From contig CP011020.1 in NCBI GenBank assembly GCA_001023535.1, positions 3,733,734-3,797,733 of the forward strand: a stretch of DNA of 64,000 bases, given 5' to 3'. Every line of letters starts with the position of its first letter. Within the stretch, counting starts at the first letter, position 1. The notes beneath the pieces were generated by a model, which worked only from the letters and a program-made list of their open reading frames with translations, made no database searches and had not been told where the DNA came from. The DNA is from Pseudomonas chlororaphis. GTDB lineage: Bacteria > Pseudomonadota > Gammaproteobacteria > Pseudomonadales > Pseudomonadaceae. Shown here in pieces: positions 18,363 through 27,956 of the stretch. The position numbers and the translations under genes were made by a program.

Positions 18363-20139
18363 CTGCGTTAATCCACTCTTTCACGACCTGGGCCACACGA
18401 CCCGGATCTTCTGCCACCAGACTCTTGATGGCGTTCAACTGTGCGTCATAGCCTTCGCTCGGGCTTGGCAGCAGAATGCTCTGCGGCCCGCCAAGGCTGA
18501 CGCGATCGTTAGCCAATTCGCCATCCAGACCGCCCATGCCGCCCAGTTCTACGTCACCCAGGCCTGCCAACTGCTTGCTCTTGCCGCCGCCGGTAATGTT
18601 GTTGAGCACCGGACGCAGCACGCCGAACACCAGGATCAGGATGAACAGCACGCCCAATATCTGCTTGACCACATCCCAGAACCAGGGTTGCGAATAAAAC
18701 GGAATATCGGCGATCACTTCCCCGCGCTCCGAAGAGAACGGCACGTTGATCACGCTGACGCTGTCGCCGCGGCTGGCGTCGAAGCCGACGGCGTCCTGCA
18801 CCAAGCGGGTGAAACGCGCCAATTCGTCGGCGCTCCAAGGGGCACGGCTGGTTTCGCCGTTGGCCGGATTGACCTTGACCTGGTCGTCCACCACCACGGC
18901 AACCGACAGGCGGTTCAACCGGCCCTGCTGTTGCTTGGTGTGACTGATGGAACGGTCAAGCTCGAAGTTCTTGGTCGACTGCTGACGCTTGTCGGCCGGG
19001 TACGGCGCCAGCATCGGCTGGCCAGTGGCCGGGTCCATGATCTGCTGGCCGTTGGCGTCCACCAGTGGCTGGCCTGGCTGCACCATGCCGGCGGCACCTG
19101 CGGCGCCTCCCGTGGTTTGCGGCGCGCTGGCCGGCGATGGCGGCTGGTTGCTCAGGGCACCCGGCACGCCTTGCGGGCCATTGCTGGCGGTACGTTGTTC
19201 ATTCACCGACTGCTCGCTGCGCAACGCCGGCTGGTCCGGGTTGAACTGCTCGGAAGTCGACTCGACTGCACTGAAGTCCACGTCGGCGGACACTTCGGCC
19301 TTGTAGCGGTCGTTACCCAGGATCGGTTGCAGGATGTTGTGCACCCGCTGGGTCAACATGCCTTCCATGCGGCGGCTGTAGTCGAATTGCTTGCCGGCCA
19401 TGGTGAGCTCGGAGTTCTCCGCCTGGTCGGACAGCAGATTGCCTTTCTGGTCGACCACGGTGATCTGCGATTTGCTCAGTTCAGGGACGCTGGTGGACAC
19501 CAGGTTGACGATGGCCAGGACCTGGCCAGGCTCGAGGGAGCGGCCGGCGTACAGCTCAACCAATACCGACGCACTCGGCTTGCGCTCATCGCGCACGAAC
19601 ACCGAGCTTTTCGGGATCGCCAAGTGCACACGGGCGGCCTTGACGTTGTTCAGACTGGAAATGGTCCGTGCCAGCTCACCTTCCAGGCCGCGACGATAAC
19701 GGGTCGCTTCCATGAACTGGCTGGTGCCCAGGCCCTGGTCCTTGTCGAGGATCTCGAAACCGATGTTACCGTCTTTTGGCGTCACGCCCGCCGCGGCAAG
19801 CTTGAGGCGCGCACGGGCGACATCGTCGGCCTTGACCAGCAAGGCACCGGAATTGGGTTCGACGGTATAAGGAATGTCGGCGGAAGACAGCGTCTCCATG
19901 ACTTGCTTGGCATCCATGCCCTCCAGACTGCCATAGAGGGGACGGTAGTCCGGCTGCTGGGACCACAACACCACGGCAAAACCAATCGCCACGCTGGCAG
20001 CCAGGCCGACCAACAGGCCAACCTGACGCAACATGGTCATCTCGGAGAGATTTTCCAGGAAGGACAAGCCGAACAGCGGCGGTTTGCCGTCTGGTGCGGT
20101 GGCCTTGGCTGGAACGTTATCTACGGCTGCTTCTGCCAT
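18355..20139 (-). CDS. fliF: FliF, MS-ring protein
   Basis: Membrane ring protein on which the motor and export gate assemble, 594 aa. First transmembrane helix about residues 37-60 (QVGLLVGLAASVAIGFAVVLW); the YscJ/FliF domain follows (YRPLYGSLEGMDAKQVMETL); a periplasmic region with a Gly/Pro-rich insert (about 305-345) precedes the second helix (WDVVKQILGVLFILILVFGVL, about 455-475). The short cytoplasmic tail binds FliG. It is 15 bp after fliE. Confidence 0.97.
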   Translation of the reverse strand: MAEAAVDNVPAKATAPDGKPPLFGLSFLENLSEMTMLRQVGLLVGLAASVAIGFAVVLWSQQPDYRPLYGSLEGMDAKQVMETLSSADIPYTVEPNSGALLVKADDVARARLKLAAAGVTPKDGNIGFEILDKDQGLGTSQFMEATRYRRGLEGELARTISSLNNVKAARVHLAIPKSSVFVRDERKPSASVLVELYAGRSLEPGQVLAIVNLVSTSVPELSKSQITVVDQKGNLLSDQAENSELTMAGKQFDYSRRMEGMLTQRVHNILQPILGNDRYKAEVSADVDFSAVESTSEQFNPDQPALRSEQSVNEQRTASNGPQGVPGALSNQPPSPASAPQTTGGAAGAAGMVQPGQPLVDANGQQIMDPATGQPMLAPYPADKRQQSTKNFELDRSISHTKQQQGRLNRLSVAVVVDDQVKVNPANGETSRAPWSADELARFTRLVQDAVGFDASRGDSVSVINVPFSSERGEVIADIPFYSQPWFWDVVKQILGVLFILILVFGVLRPVLNNITGGGKSKQLAGLGDVELGGMGGLDGELANDRVSLGGPQSILLPSPSEGYDAQLNAIKSLVAEDPGRVAQVVKEWINADE

Positions 20140-20154
20140 GACTCAATAGTTTCC

Positions 20155-20481
20155 TTAAACCGGCATCTGCATGATGTCTTGATAGGCTTGAACCAGTTTG
20201 TTGCGAACCTGGGTCAACGCCTGGAACGAGACACTGGCTTTCTGCGAAGAGATCATCACGTCTGTGAGGTCGACACCACTTTTGCCCATTTCAAAAGCAC
20301 TGGCTAATTGGTTCGACGCCTGCTGGGTATCGTTCACTTTATTGACGGCCTGACCGAGCATGTCGGAAAAGCTGCTGCCACCCACCTGGGGGACCGCGAC
20401 CGACTTGGGCTGGGCCATGGCGTCCATTTGCATGGCCCGCATGTCCAACATCAATCGATTAAATTCAATACCTTGGCTCAT
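20155..20481 (-). CDS. fliE: FliE, MS-ring/rod junction protein
   Basis: Small exported protein joining the MS ring to the rod, 108 aa, the family length. The C-terminal motif [32 protein letters not shown] is diagnostic (given here in parts: [18 protein letters not shown] followed by [10 protein letters not shown]). It is the first gene of fliEFGHIJ and lies about 50 bases behind a near-perfect RpoN-type promoter. Confidence 0.95.
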   Translation of the reverse strand: MSQGIEFNRLMLDMRAMQMDAMAQPKSVAVPQVGGSSFSDMLGQAVNKVNDTQQASNQLASAFEMGKSGVDLTDVMISSQKASVSFQALTQVRNKLVQAYQDIMQMPV

Positions 20482-20542
20482 GGTCTACTCTCTTTGGCGG
20501 CCCGCATTTTTTTGACACTTACTCAGCGGGTACCCAGGTAGT

Positions 20543-20558
20543 AGCAACAAGGGTGCCA
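20543..20558 (-). promoter_or_regulatory. RpoN (sigma-54) promoter of fliE
   Basis: The minus strand reads TGGCACCCTTGTTGCT, matching TGGCACG-N4-TTGCW at all positions but one. It lies 62 bases before the fliE ATG and should drive fliEFGHIJ. FleR, the expected activator, is encoded immediately upstream. Confidence 0.87.
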
Positions 20559-20583
20559 GCTCGATGACCGCAATAAACAAATG

Positions 20584-20674
20584 AGTGGGAGCGAGCCTGC
20601 TCGCGGAAGGGGTGGGCCAGACAACACCTGTATTGTTTGACCTAGCGCTTTCGCGAGCAGGCTCGCTCCCACAA
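20584..20674. repeat. REP-type inverted repeat between fleR and fliE
   Basis: Left arm 20585-20609 (GTGGGAGCGAGCCTGCTCGC and on) and right arm from about 20649 to 20673 are reverse complements with one mismatch. Same family as 10561-10650, with GAGCC in place of GGGCT. It lies between the fleR stop and the fliE promoter. Confidence 0.8.
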
Positions 20675-20696
20675 GTGAATGACTGGTTTACACGCC

Positions 20697-22091
20697 TCAA
20701 CTGGCGAACAGGTAGGCCTCTACGTCCATGCCGGCATCGCGCATTTGCGCCAGCTTGTAGCGCAGCGTGCGAGGGCTGATACCCAGGCGCTCGGCGGCTT
20801 CCTTGCGGCGGCCGCGCTCGGCCCGAAGGGTGTCGATGATCATCTGGAATTCACGCCGGCGCAGGTCATCTCCCAGGGCGCCGGCCGACTCGCCTTCCAC
20901 TTCGACCGCAGGCGCCGCAGCCACGGTTGAAACCACTGACAAGGCCGGCAATGGCGCGCAGGCCACCGGGCCGGCCAGGCAGAAATCTTCCGGCTGGATC
21001 ACACCACCCTGCTGCAGGATCAACGCCCGCTGAATGGCGTTATCCAATTCGCGGACATTGCCCGGCCATGGATAAGCGATCAGGCAAGCCTGGGCCTGCG
21101 GAGAAAACCTGGCGGCCGCGTGCTTCATTTTATTGACGTGCCTGGCCAACAGCCGCTCGGCCAGCGGCAGGATATCGGCGGTGCGCTCGCGCAGTGGTCG
21201 CCAGGCCAGCGGAAAGACCGACAGGCGGTAATACAGGTCCTCACGAAAACGCCCCGCCGCCACTTCGCCGGCCAGGTCGCGGTTGGTGGTCGCCACCACG
21301 CGGATATCCAGGCTGATGGGCTTGCGTGCCCCCACCCGCTCCACTTCCCGCTCCTGCAACACCCGCAATAACTTGGCTTGCAGCCCCATGGGCATCTCGG
21401 AAATTTCATCGAGCAGGATCGTGCCGCCGTCGGCCTGCTCGAACTTGCCCGCCTGGGCAGCGATGGCGCCGGTGAACGAACCCTTTTCATGACCGAACAG
21501 CGTAGCTTCGAGCATGTTGTCGGGAATCGCCGCGCAGTTGATGGCGATGAACGGCTCGTTGGCGCGGTGCGATTGCTGGTGGATATAGCGCGCCAGCACC
21601 TCCTTGCCGGTACCGGACTCCCCGGAAATCAACACGGTCGAATCACTGCGCGCCACCCGCGCGGCCAGCTCCAGCAACTGGGCACTGGCCGGCTCGATGG
21701 CCACCGGCCCTTCGCGTTCGGGCCCGAGACTGCCCAGCGCATGGCGAGCCACCAGGTCCAGCAGCGCCTTGGGCTCGAATGGCTTGACCAGATAATCGGC
21801 GGCCCCCTGGCGCATGGCATCCACCGCGCGCTCGACAGCACCGTGGGCCGTCATCAGCAGCACCGGCAGTTGCGGCTGGCGGACACGTAACAGGCCCAAC
21901 AACTGATGGCCGTCCATGCCCGGCATATTGACGTCGCTGACCACCAGGCTGAACGCCTCCCGCCCCACGGCCAGCAACGCCTCTTCCGCCGACCCGACGG
22001 AAACATGATCATGCCCGGCCAGCATCAGCGTATCGGCCAGCGCTTCGCGCAGGGCTCGATCGTCTTCAACCAGCAGTACTTTGGTCGCCAT
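20697..22091 (-). CDS. fleR: FleR, sigma-54-dependent flagellar response regulator
   Basis: NtrC-type response regulator, 464 aa, partner of FleS; it activates the middle (class III) flagellar genes with RpoN. Receiver domain with phospho-acceptor Asp53 (LVVSDVNMPGMDG); AAA+ domain with Walker A GESGTGKE at 157-164 and, in loop 1, GSFTGA in place of the common GAFTGA; C-terminal Fis-type helix-turn-helix (RKEAAERLGISPRTLRYKLAQM). The start is the ATG at 22091 (MATKVLLVEDD) with GGAGTGAG just upstream, 5 bp after fleS; a longer frame to 22148 overlaps fleS. Confidence 0.95.
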   Translation of the reverse strand: MATKVLLVEDDRALREALADTLMLAGHDHVSVGSAEEALLAVGREAFSLVVSDVNMPGMDGHQLLGLLRVRQPQLPVLLMTAHGAVERAVDAMRQGAADYLVKPFEPKALLDLVARHALGSLGPEREGPVAIEPASAQLLELAARVARSDSTVLISGESGTGKEVLARYIHQQSHRANEPFIAINCAAIPDNMLEATLFGHEKGSFTGAIAAQAGKFEQADGGTILLDEISEMPMGLQAKLLRVLQEREVERVGARKPISLDIRVVATTNRDLAGEVAAGRFREDLYYRLSVFPLAWRPLRERTADILPLAERLLARHVNKMKHAAARFSPQAQACLIAYPWPGNVRELDNAIQRALILQQGGVIQPEDFCLAGPVACAPLPALSVVSTVAAAPAVEVEGESAGALGDDLRRREFQMIIDTLRAERGRRKEAAERLGISPRTLRYKLAQMRDAGMDVEAYLFAS

Positions 22092-22096
22092 GGCTC

Positions 22097-23311
22097 TCAC
22101 TCCATTCCTGGCGCGCTGGAAAACAGCGGCAGGAGCACCGTCGCACAAGTGCCGCGCCCCAACCGCGAGCGCAACTGCAATTCTCCCTGGTGAGCACGGG
22201 CCACAGCCTTGACCACGGTCAGGCCAAGGCCTGTCCCGGTGGTCTTGGTGGTGAAGAATGGTTCACCCAACCGCGCTAGCACGGCCGGCTCGATGCCACT
22301 GCCGCTGTCACTGACGCACAGGCGCAAGGTGTTGTCGCGGGTATAGAGGTGCACTTTCAGCCGGACATCGCTGCCACTGGCCTGGATCGCATTTTCAATG
22401 AGGTTCAATACCGCGCCCACCAGCGTGTCGCGGTTGCACAATATGTCCCCGGCATGGCTGTCGCACTGCCAGCGGATCGACAGGCCCTGCACATGGGTCA
22501 ACGCGGCAGCCTGCAATGATTGAAGCAGCGCCTTGGGAGTCACGCGGTCGGTCAGCGGCAGCTCGCCGCGGGCGAACACCAGCATGTCACGCACCTGGTG
22601 CTCCAGCTCATGCAGGCGTTCCTTCAAGCGCCCGGCGAACCGTTGCTGGGTTTCCATCGGCAGGGGCTGTTCTGTCAGATGACTGGCGTAGAGCAGCGCG
22701 GCCGACAGCGGCGTGCGAATCTGGTGCGCCAACGACGCCACCATCCGCCCCAAGGAAGACAGGCGCTCATGGCGGGCCAGCTGATCTTGCAGGTGACGGG
22801 TTTCGGTCAAGTCGTTAAGCAACACCAGTTGGCCAGGCTCGGCGTCCAGCGAACGGGTCGAGATGGACAACCGTCGGCCGTCCTTGAGGGACACTTCGTG
22901 GCCGTCATCCTCGCGGGGCGCGAAGCAGCGGGCGATGACGTGGCGCCACAGCTCACCTTCCAACGGCAGGCCGAGCAACTCGCAGGCGGCCGGGTTGGCT
23001 TCGCGCACGCGACCATGGGCATCGATGACGATGACGCCCCCCGGTAGCAAGTCGAGAAGATTCTGCAAGCGATTCGCCAGACGCTCTTTTTCCGCCAACT
23101 CCTGCATGCGCTGGGCACTGACCACGGCCAGCTCCCCCTTGAGCTCGGTCACCCGGGCTTCCAGCAGGCTGTAGGAGTCCGTCAGTTGGCTGGACATCTG
23201 ATTGAACAGCGAAAAGGCCTGCTCGAGTCCAAGCCGGCTCGCCTGTTCGGCGCTCGGCAGGTGTCCCGGATCAGGGACAGGAGACATCTGGGCTTGGGCG
23301 GCTTGGCTCAT
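22097..23311 (-). CDS. fleS: FleS, flagellar sensor histidine kinase
   Basis: Cytosolic sensor kinase, 404 aa, cognate to FleR. There is no transmembrane segment. A coiled-coil-like N-terminus (to about residue 80) is followed by a PAS domain (LLDLLPGGVIVIDAHGRVREAN, about 86-165), the H-box with His196 (SLAHQIRTPLSAALL) and a HATPase_c domain (NLIENAIQASGSD, then DSGSGIEPAVL, then GTGLGLTVVKAVARAH). Operon fleSR, with a strong RpoN-type promoter 55-70 bases upstream, as expected for a FleQ-dependent gene. Confidence 0.95.
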   Translation of the reverse strand: MSQAAQAQMSPVPDPGHLPSAEQASRLGLEQAFSLFNQMSSQLTDSYSLLEARVTELKGELAVVSAQRMQELAEKERLANRLQNLLDLLPGGVIVIDAHGRVREANPAACELLGLPLEGELWRHVIARCFAPREDDGHEVSLKDGRRLSISTRSLDAEPGQLVLLNDLTETRHLQDQLARHERLSSLGRMVASLAHQIRTPLSAALLYASHLTEQPLPMETQQRFAGRLKERLHELEHQVRDMLVFARGELPLTDRVTPKALLQSLQAAALTHVQGLSIRWQCDSHAGDILCNRDTLVGAVLNLIENAIQASGSDVRLKVHLYTRDNTLRLCVSDSGSGIEPAVLARLGEPFFTTKTTGTGLGLTVVKAVARAHQGELQLRSRLGRGTCATVLLPLFSSAPGME

Positions 23312-23364
23312 CGGGCTCTCTCGCTTGGCTGACCGTCAGTTAAACGGAACGTTGCGAGGGGTGT

Positions 23365-23380
23365 AGCAATACCCGTGCCG
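23365..23380 (-). promoter_or_regulatory. RpoN (sigma-54) promoter of fleSR
   Basis: The minus strand reads CGGCACGGGTATTGCT; GGCACG, N4 and TTGCT match the consensus exactly, with only the first T replaced. It is about 54 bases before the fleS ATG. Confidence 0.85.
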
Positions 23381-23407
23381 AGACAAAGAGCAAAGAAAAA
23401 GTGCATG

Positions 23408-23432
23408 TGTAGCGAGGGCGCTTGCTCCCGCC
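23408..23432. repeat. Solitary REP-like palindrome
   Basis: A 25-base element (TGTAGCGAGGGCGCTTGCTC and five more bases) in the fleQ-fleS gap resembles the second common Pseudomonas REP type (GCGAGGGAGCTTGCTCCCGC). No inverted partner is nearby. It lies behind the fleQ stop on the minus strand. No other feature was seen in this 214-bp gap besides this and the fleSR promoter. Confidence 0.5.
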
Positions 23433-23525
23433 AGGACGTGCAGCGGCACTGTTTAGAGCCTGTCAGGCGAACCAGCAGGGACAAACGCCCCCACCTTCAA
23501 CAGTCAGGCGCGTGGAAAACAGGCG

Positions 23526-25001
<1,476 letters not shown>

Positions 25002-25090
25002 GCAATAGCAACTTCCCTAGTCAACCCAATGCCCGAAATTAGGGGGCAAGCTAGACGCTTGCAGACTTGTCATGCCTGTAGACGCCTCAA

Positions 25091-25104
25091 ATCTGTAAAC
25101 AGAT
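25091..25104. promoter_or_regulatory. Perfect palindrome just inside the fleQ promoter
   Basis: ATCTGT-AA-ACAGAT, two 6-base arms with a 2-base spacer, lies directly downstream (in fleQ direction) of the proposed -10. Its place suggests an operator, but no regulator can be named from the sequence. Confidence 0.35.
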
Positions 25105-25106
25105 AC

Positions 25107-25136
25107 TAGTTAAGTCAAAAAACCGTGCACAGTCAA
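25107..25136 (-). promoter_or_regulatory. Candidate sigma-70 promoter of fleQ
   Basis: The minus strand has TTGACT (25131-25136) and TAACTA (25107-25112) separated by 18 bases, about 105 bases before the fleQ ATG. fleQ is known in P. aeruginosa to be transcribed by sigma-70, which fits the absence of a -24/-12 site here. Confidence 0.5.
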
Positions 25137-25170
25137 ATTTATGGCGCAGCGGCGTTGGATTAACTGAGCA

Positions 25171-25467
25171 TTAACCGAACAGATGGTAAACCTTTGCAGC
25201 GTTCTGTGCTTGATGGACTTGCGACATCTCGTCGACGATTGCCTGGCGCTCCCCTGTCGCCGCCTCGAGCAACTGCTTGTAGACCCCCAGCAATTCCTCA
25301 AGATTGTTACGCAACGTCGCCTCGTCCACCCCGGATTCACTCAGGACGTCTTCCATGCACGAACGGCACGTCAAGTCCAACTGACCGATTGCCTCCCAGT
25401 TGCGCTGGGCCAGGGCATCGACCAACGCATCACGGGTTTGTTCTATTCGCTGCAAGACAAGACTCAT
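25171..25467 (-). CDS. fliT: FliT-like flagellar chaperone
   Basis: Small, mostly helical acidic protein of 98 aa in the place of FliT, the export chaperone of the cap protein FliD, 11 bp after fliS. The sequence (MSLVLQRIEQTRDALVDALAQRNWEAIGQ) is weakly conserved, as for all FliT proteins, so the identification leans on position and size. Two cysteines lie in CRSCMED (about residues 34-40). The identification of helical pattern is by eye. Confidence 0.75.
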   Translation of the reverse strand: MSLVLQRIEQTRDALVDALAQRNWEAIGQLDLTCRSCMEDVLSESGVDEATLRNNLEELLGVYKQLLEAATGERQAIVDEMSQVHQAQNAAKVYHLFG

Positions 25468-25478
25468 GAGAGTGCTCC

Positions 25479-25874
25479 TTAGAATTGCGGACCAGGCGCG
25501 GCGATGCCATCCCAGCCTTCTTTGACCGTGCGCAGCAGATCGGCGACTTCGTCGAGGATCTTCGGATCGGTCTGGATGTTGGCGTCGGTCAGACGCTTGA
25601 TCATGTAGGCATACAGGTTGTCCAGCTCCGTCACCGACTCGGCCTGGTTCTCCAGGTCCAGCCCTTCACGCAGGCCGCCGATGATGCCGATGGCCTTGCT
25701 GATCAGGATGCCTTTGCTGGCGATGTCCTTGCGCTCCATCGCGCCCTTGGCCTGGGCAATACGGTCCAGCCCACCTTCCATGAGCATCTGCACCAGACGA
25801 TGGGGACTTGCCTCGGAGGTTTGCGCCTGGGCGCCAATCTTCTGGTATTGGCGAAGGGCCAACATCGGATTCAT
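25479..25874 (-). CDS. fliS: FliS, flagellin export chaperone
   Basis: Cytosolic chaperone, 131 aa, that binds the C-terminal helix of FliC and prevents its polymerisation before export. The N-terminal region has the family pattern (ALRQYQKIGAQAQTSEASPHRLVQMLMEGGLDRI), here quoted in part: ASPHRLVQMLMEGGLDRIA; LDNLYAYMIKRLTDAN is the second signature. A FliA-type promoter lies 40-66 bases upstream, so fliS-fliT can be expressed with fliC rather than with fliD. Confidence 0.95.
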   Translation of the reverse strand: MNPMLALRQYQKIGAQAQTSEASPHRLVQMLMEGGLDRIAQAKGAMERKDIASKGILISKAIGIIGGLREGLDLENQAESVTELDNLYAYMIKRLTDANIQTDPKILDEVADLLRTVKEGWDGIAAPGPQF

Positions 25875-25913
25875 GTTCTACCTCATCAAAAATCTTCGGT
25901 TCGTATAAACAGC

Positions 25914-25940
25914 GTATCGACGCTGCGTCAAAAAACTTTA
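25914..25940 (-). promoter_or_regulatory. FliA (sigma-28) promoter of fliS-fliT
   Basis: The minus strand has TAAAGTTT (25933-25940), 11 bases, then GTCGATAC (25914-25921). The consensus is TAAAGTTT-N11-GCCGATAA: the -35 is perfect, the spacing exact, the -10 6 of 8. It is 40 bases before the fliS ATG. Confidence 0.75.
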
Positions 25941-25953
25941 GACCGAAAAGCCG

Positions 25954-25992
25954 AAAGCCCGGAACGTTGTCAAAACGTTGCCGGGCTTTTTT
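25954..25992. terminator. Strong hairpin with T-run on the plus strand, between fliD and fliS
   Basis: AAAGCCCGG and AACGTT pair with AACGTT and CCGGGCTTT around a short loop; the plus strand then has six T. On the minus strand, the direction of fliD, the stem is followed by TTTCGGCTTTTCGG, a poorer U-tract. It may stop the fliD transcript, but its best orientation is for transcription coming from the left. Confidence 0.6.
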
Positions 25993-26005
25993 GCATCGGT
26001 CGAAA

Positions 26006-27436
26006 TCAGCTGTTTCGCTGTTGCGCCGTCAGAGCCTCGAACATCGAAGTGATGTTACTGGCCGTGGCCTTCAGCTTGCCGACCAGGGTGTCCATGTCGT
26101 TGTACTTCTTGGTCAACGAGGCCGTCAAGGTCTCGACCCGGCGATCCAGGGCCGCCTGATCGCTCTTGAGGCGGGTCTGGGTCTTGGTCAGCGCAGAGGT
26201 CCGCTGGTCGAGAATGCCGCCGGTCTGGGTGAAGGGTTCGATCGCCTTGCCCATGCGCTCCAGCAAGCCGTTGGTACCGGTGAACATCGTCTGGACTTCA
26301 CCGCTCAGCTTCTTGTCGTTCATGGCCGTGTTGAACTTGGCGGTATCGAAGTTCAACGCGCCCGTCTTCTGGTCGGTGGTAATACCCAGCTGGGCCAGCA
26401 CCGTCAGCTTGTCGCCGGCGCCCGTCTGGGACAACGGTTCGCGGATCGTCGCCAGGAGCGAGCGAGGCAAAGAGTCACCGGTCAGCTTGGCCGGTATCGT
26501 CGGGTTGCCATCATCGTCCAGGGACGGCTTGGTCAGCGCAGTGACACTGTTGGCGACCGCGTTGTAGGCGTCGACGAATTTCTGGATCGAGGCTTTCAGG
26601 CCATCATTGTTCGGCGCGACGGTAACGGTTGACGTTCCGTCCCCTGGCACTCCGACCAGGTTCAGGGTCAGTCCGGAAATCGCCGTGCTCACCGTATTGC
26701 TTGCGCTGGTCAGCTTCATGCCGTCGACGGAAAACACGGCGTCCTGGGCCAGGGCACCGATAGCGCCCGCCGAGGTGGCCGTCAGCGCAGCACCGTTGGC
26801 ACCCACGACGTTCGTCCCATCGATCTCCAGCCCGGCGATGCCGCTGACCGAGATGTCGGAACCTGCGCCGGTGGTGGTGGAACCCAGCACCAGCCGCGAA
26901 CCAAAGGAGTCGGTCACGATGTTGGCGCTCAAACCGGCGGCCTTCATGGACGAGTCGGCGTTGATCGCGTCACGCACCGATTGCAGGGTCGAACCATCCG
27001 GCACAGTGAGGTTGTAGTTGACCCCCTTCTGCGCGATGGTCAGCGTGCCGGAAGGGATCGCACTGGTCGTACCGCCGGCGAAAGCCGCCGAGGTGACCTT
27101 GGACGCCGTGGCGAGGTTGGTGACCTTGATGGCGTAAGTGCCGTTCACCGCCGTGTTGCTGGCGGTAGCCGTGAGGACACCGGGGACGGAAGAGGTTGCG
27201 GCAAAACCCGCGAATTGCGGGGTTCTGGTGTTGCCCAAGTCCTTCATGGCGGTGTTGAAGGCTGCCAGCAACGACTTCAGGGTTCCGACCCCCGAGATAC
27301 TGTTGCTAGTCGTGGTGGTGGCTCGGGTGATCTGACCTTGCTTGGCAGCCTTGTCGGAATCGACCAGCGCCTTGACGATCTCAGTCGTATTAAGGCCAGA
27401 ACCCAGCCCCAGGCCAGGTAGAATTGGACTTGCCAT
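26006..27436 (-). CDS. fliD: FliD, filament cap protein
   Basis: Cap (HAP2) protein that helps flagellin subunits polymerise and in Pseudomonas can act as a mucin adhesin, 476 aa. The N-terminus begins MASPILPGLGLGSGLNTTEIVKAL, quoted in part: GLGSGLNTTEIVKALVDSDK, the FliD_N domain. The middle is Ser/Thr/Ala-rich beta structure, and the C-terminus is helical (LTKTQTRLKSDQAALDRRVE, then LTKKYNDMDTLVGKLKATAS). flaG precedes it and fliS follows. No convincing promoter was found in the 82-bp flaG-fliD gap. Confidence 0.95.
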   Translation of the reverse strand: MASPILPGLGLGSGLNTTEIVKALVDSDKAAKQGQITRATTTTSNSISGVGTLKSLLAAFNTAMKDLGNTRTPQFAGFAATSSVPGVLTATASNTAVNGTYAIKVTNLATASKVTSAAFAGGTTSAIPSGTLTIAQKGVNYNLTVPDGSTLQSVRDAINADSSMKAAGLSANIVTDSFGSRLVLGSTTTGAGSDISVSGIAGLEIDGTNVVGANGAALTATSAGAIGALAQDAVFSVDGMKLTSASNTVSTAISGLTLNLVGVPGDGTSTVTVAPNNDGLKASIQKFVDAYNAVANSVTALTKPSLDDDGNPTIPAKLTGDSLPRSLLATIREPLSQTGAGDKLTVLAQLGITTDQKTGALNFDTAKFNTAMNDKKLSGEVQTMFTGTNGLLERMGKAIEPFTQTGGILDQRTSALTKTQTRLKSDQAALDRRVETLTASLTKKYNDMDTLVGKLKATASNITSMFEALTAQQRNS

Positions 27437-27518
27437 GAGGAACTCCCTTCAGTGTGTCGCCGGCCTTTTGACCCCTACAACGCCCAAAAGTACATAGCAA
27501 CGAAATTCGTGCCGATTG

Positions 27519-27884
27519 TCAGGCTTCAGCGCTGAACAACAAGCTGTTTGCATCATTCAAACTGTTCGCCAGTTTCAGAACTTCTTCGTTCGGGATCTGG
27601 CGAATCACTTCACCGGAACCGCTGGCGATGACTTTGACCACTACTTTGCCTGAAGGCTCATCAATAGAGAACTCCAGATTACGCTTGACCGACTGGACGA
27701 ACTTCTCGATTTCCTGAACGGCCTTCTTGAGTTTGTCTTGCTCGGCAGCAGCGTCCTTGGGAGTTTCCTTGACCGGTGCCACGGAAACAACATCGGCTTG
27801 AGGCTTCTCCACTGGCTTGTCGGCCACTGTAGGCGTCGGCTTCGCCGCTGGATAAGACAAGTTCAGCTTCACGCTCATATCCAT
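27519..27884 (-). CDS. flaG: FlaG, flagellar filament-length protein
   Basis: Small FlaG-family protein, 121 aa, implicated in filament length. The N-terminal half is Pro/Lys/Val-rich linker; the conserved domain is at about residues 50-121 (VQSVKRNLEFSIDEPSGKVVVKV, quoted in part: RNLEFSIDEPSGKVVVK, then GEVIRQIPNEEVLKLA). Several in-frame starts exist (GTG 27893, ATG 27890, ATG 27884); 27884 is preferred because AGAGG lies 8 bases before it. The start is only 20 bases behind the fliC terminator. Confidence 0.9.
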   Translation of the reverse strand: MDMSVKLNLSYPAAKPTPTVADKPVEKPQADVVSVAPVKETPKDAAAEQDKLKKAVQEIEKFVQSVKRNLEFSIDEPSGKVVVKVIASGSGEVIRQIPNEEVLKLANSLNDANSLLFSAEA

Positions 27885-27903
27885 GTCCATCACCTCTTGA
27901 ACG

Positions 27904-27940
27904 GAAAAAGCGAGAGAGCACGCATGCGCACTCCCCCGCT
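27904..27940 (-). terminator. Intrinsic terminator of fliC
   Basis: On the minus strand a stem beginning AGCGGGGGAGTGCGC pairs, with a few G-U pairs, with GCGTGCTCTCTCGCT and is followed by TTTTT. It begins 17 bases after the fliC stop codon. Confidence 0.75.
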
Positions 27941-27956
27941 AAAACTCATCCAGCTA

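Noticed and set aside
27496..27514. Near sigma-54 site before fliD (GGCACG and TTGCT on the minus strand)
   Set aside because: Seven bases lie between the two halves instead of four, so GG and GC are 15 apart rather than 12; sigma-54 does not tolerate that spacing.
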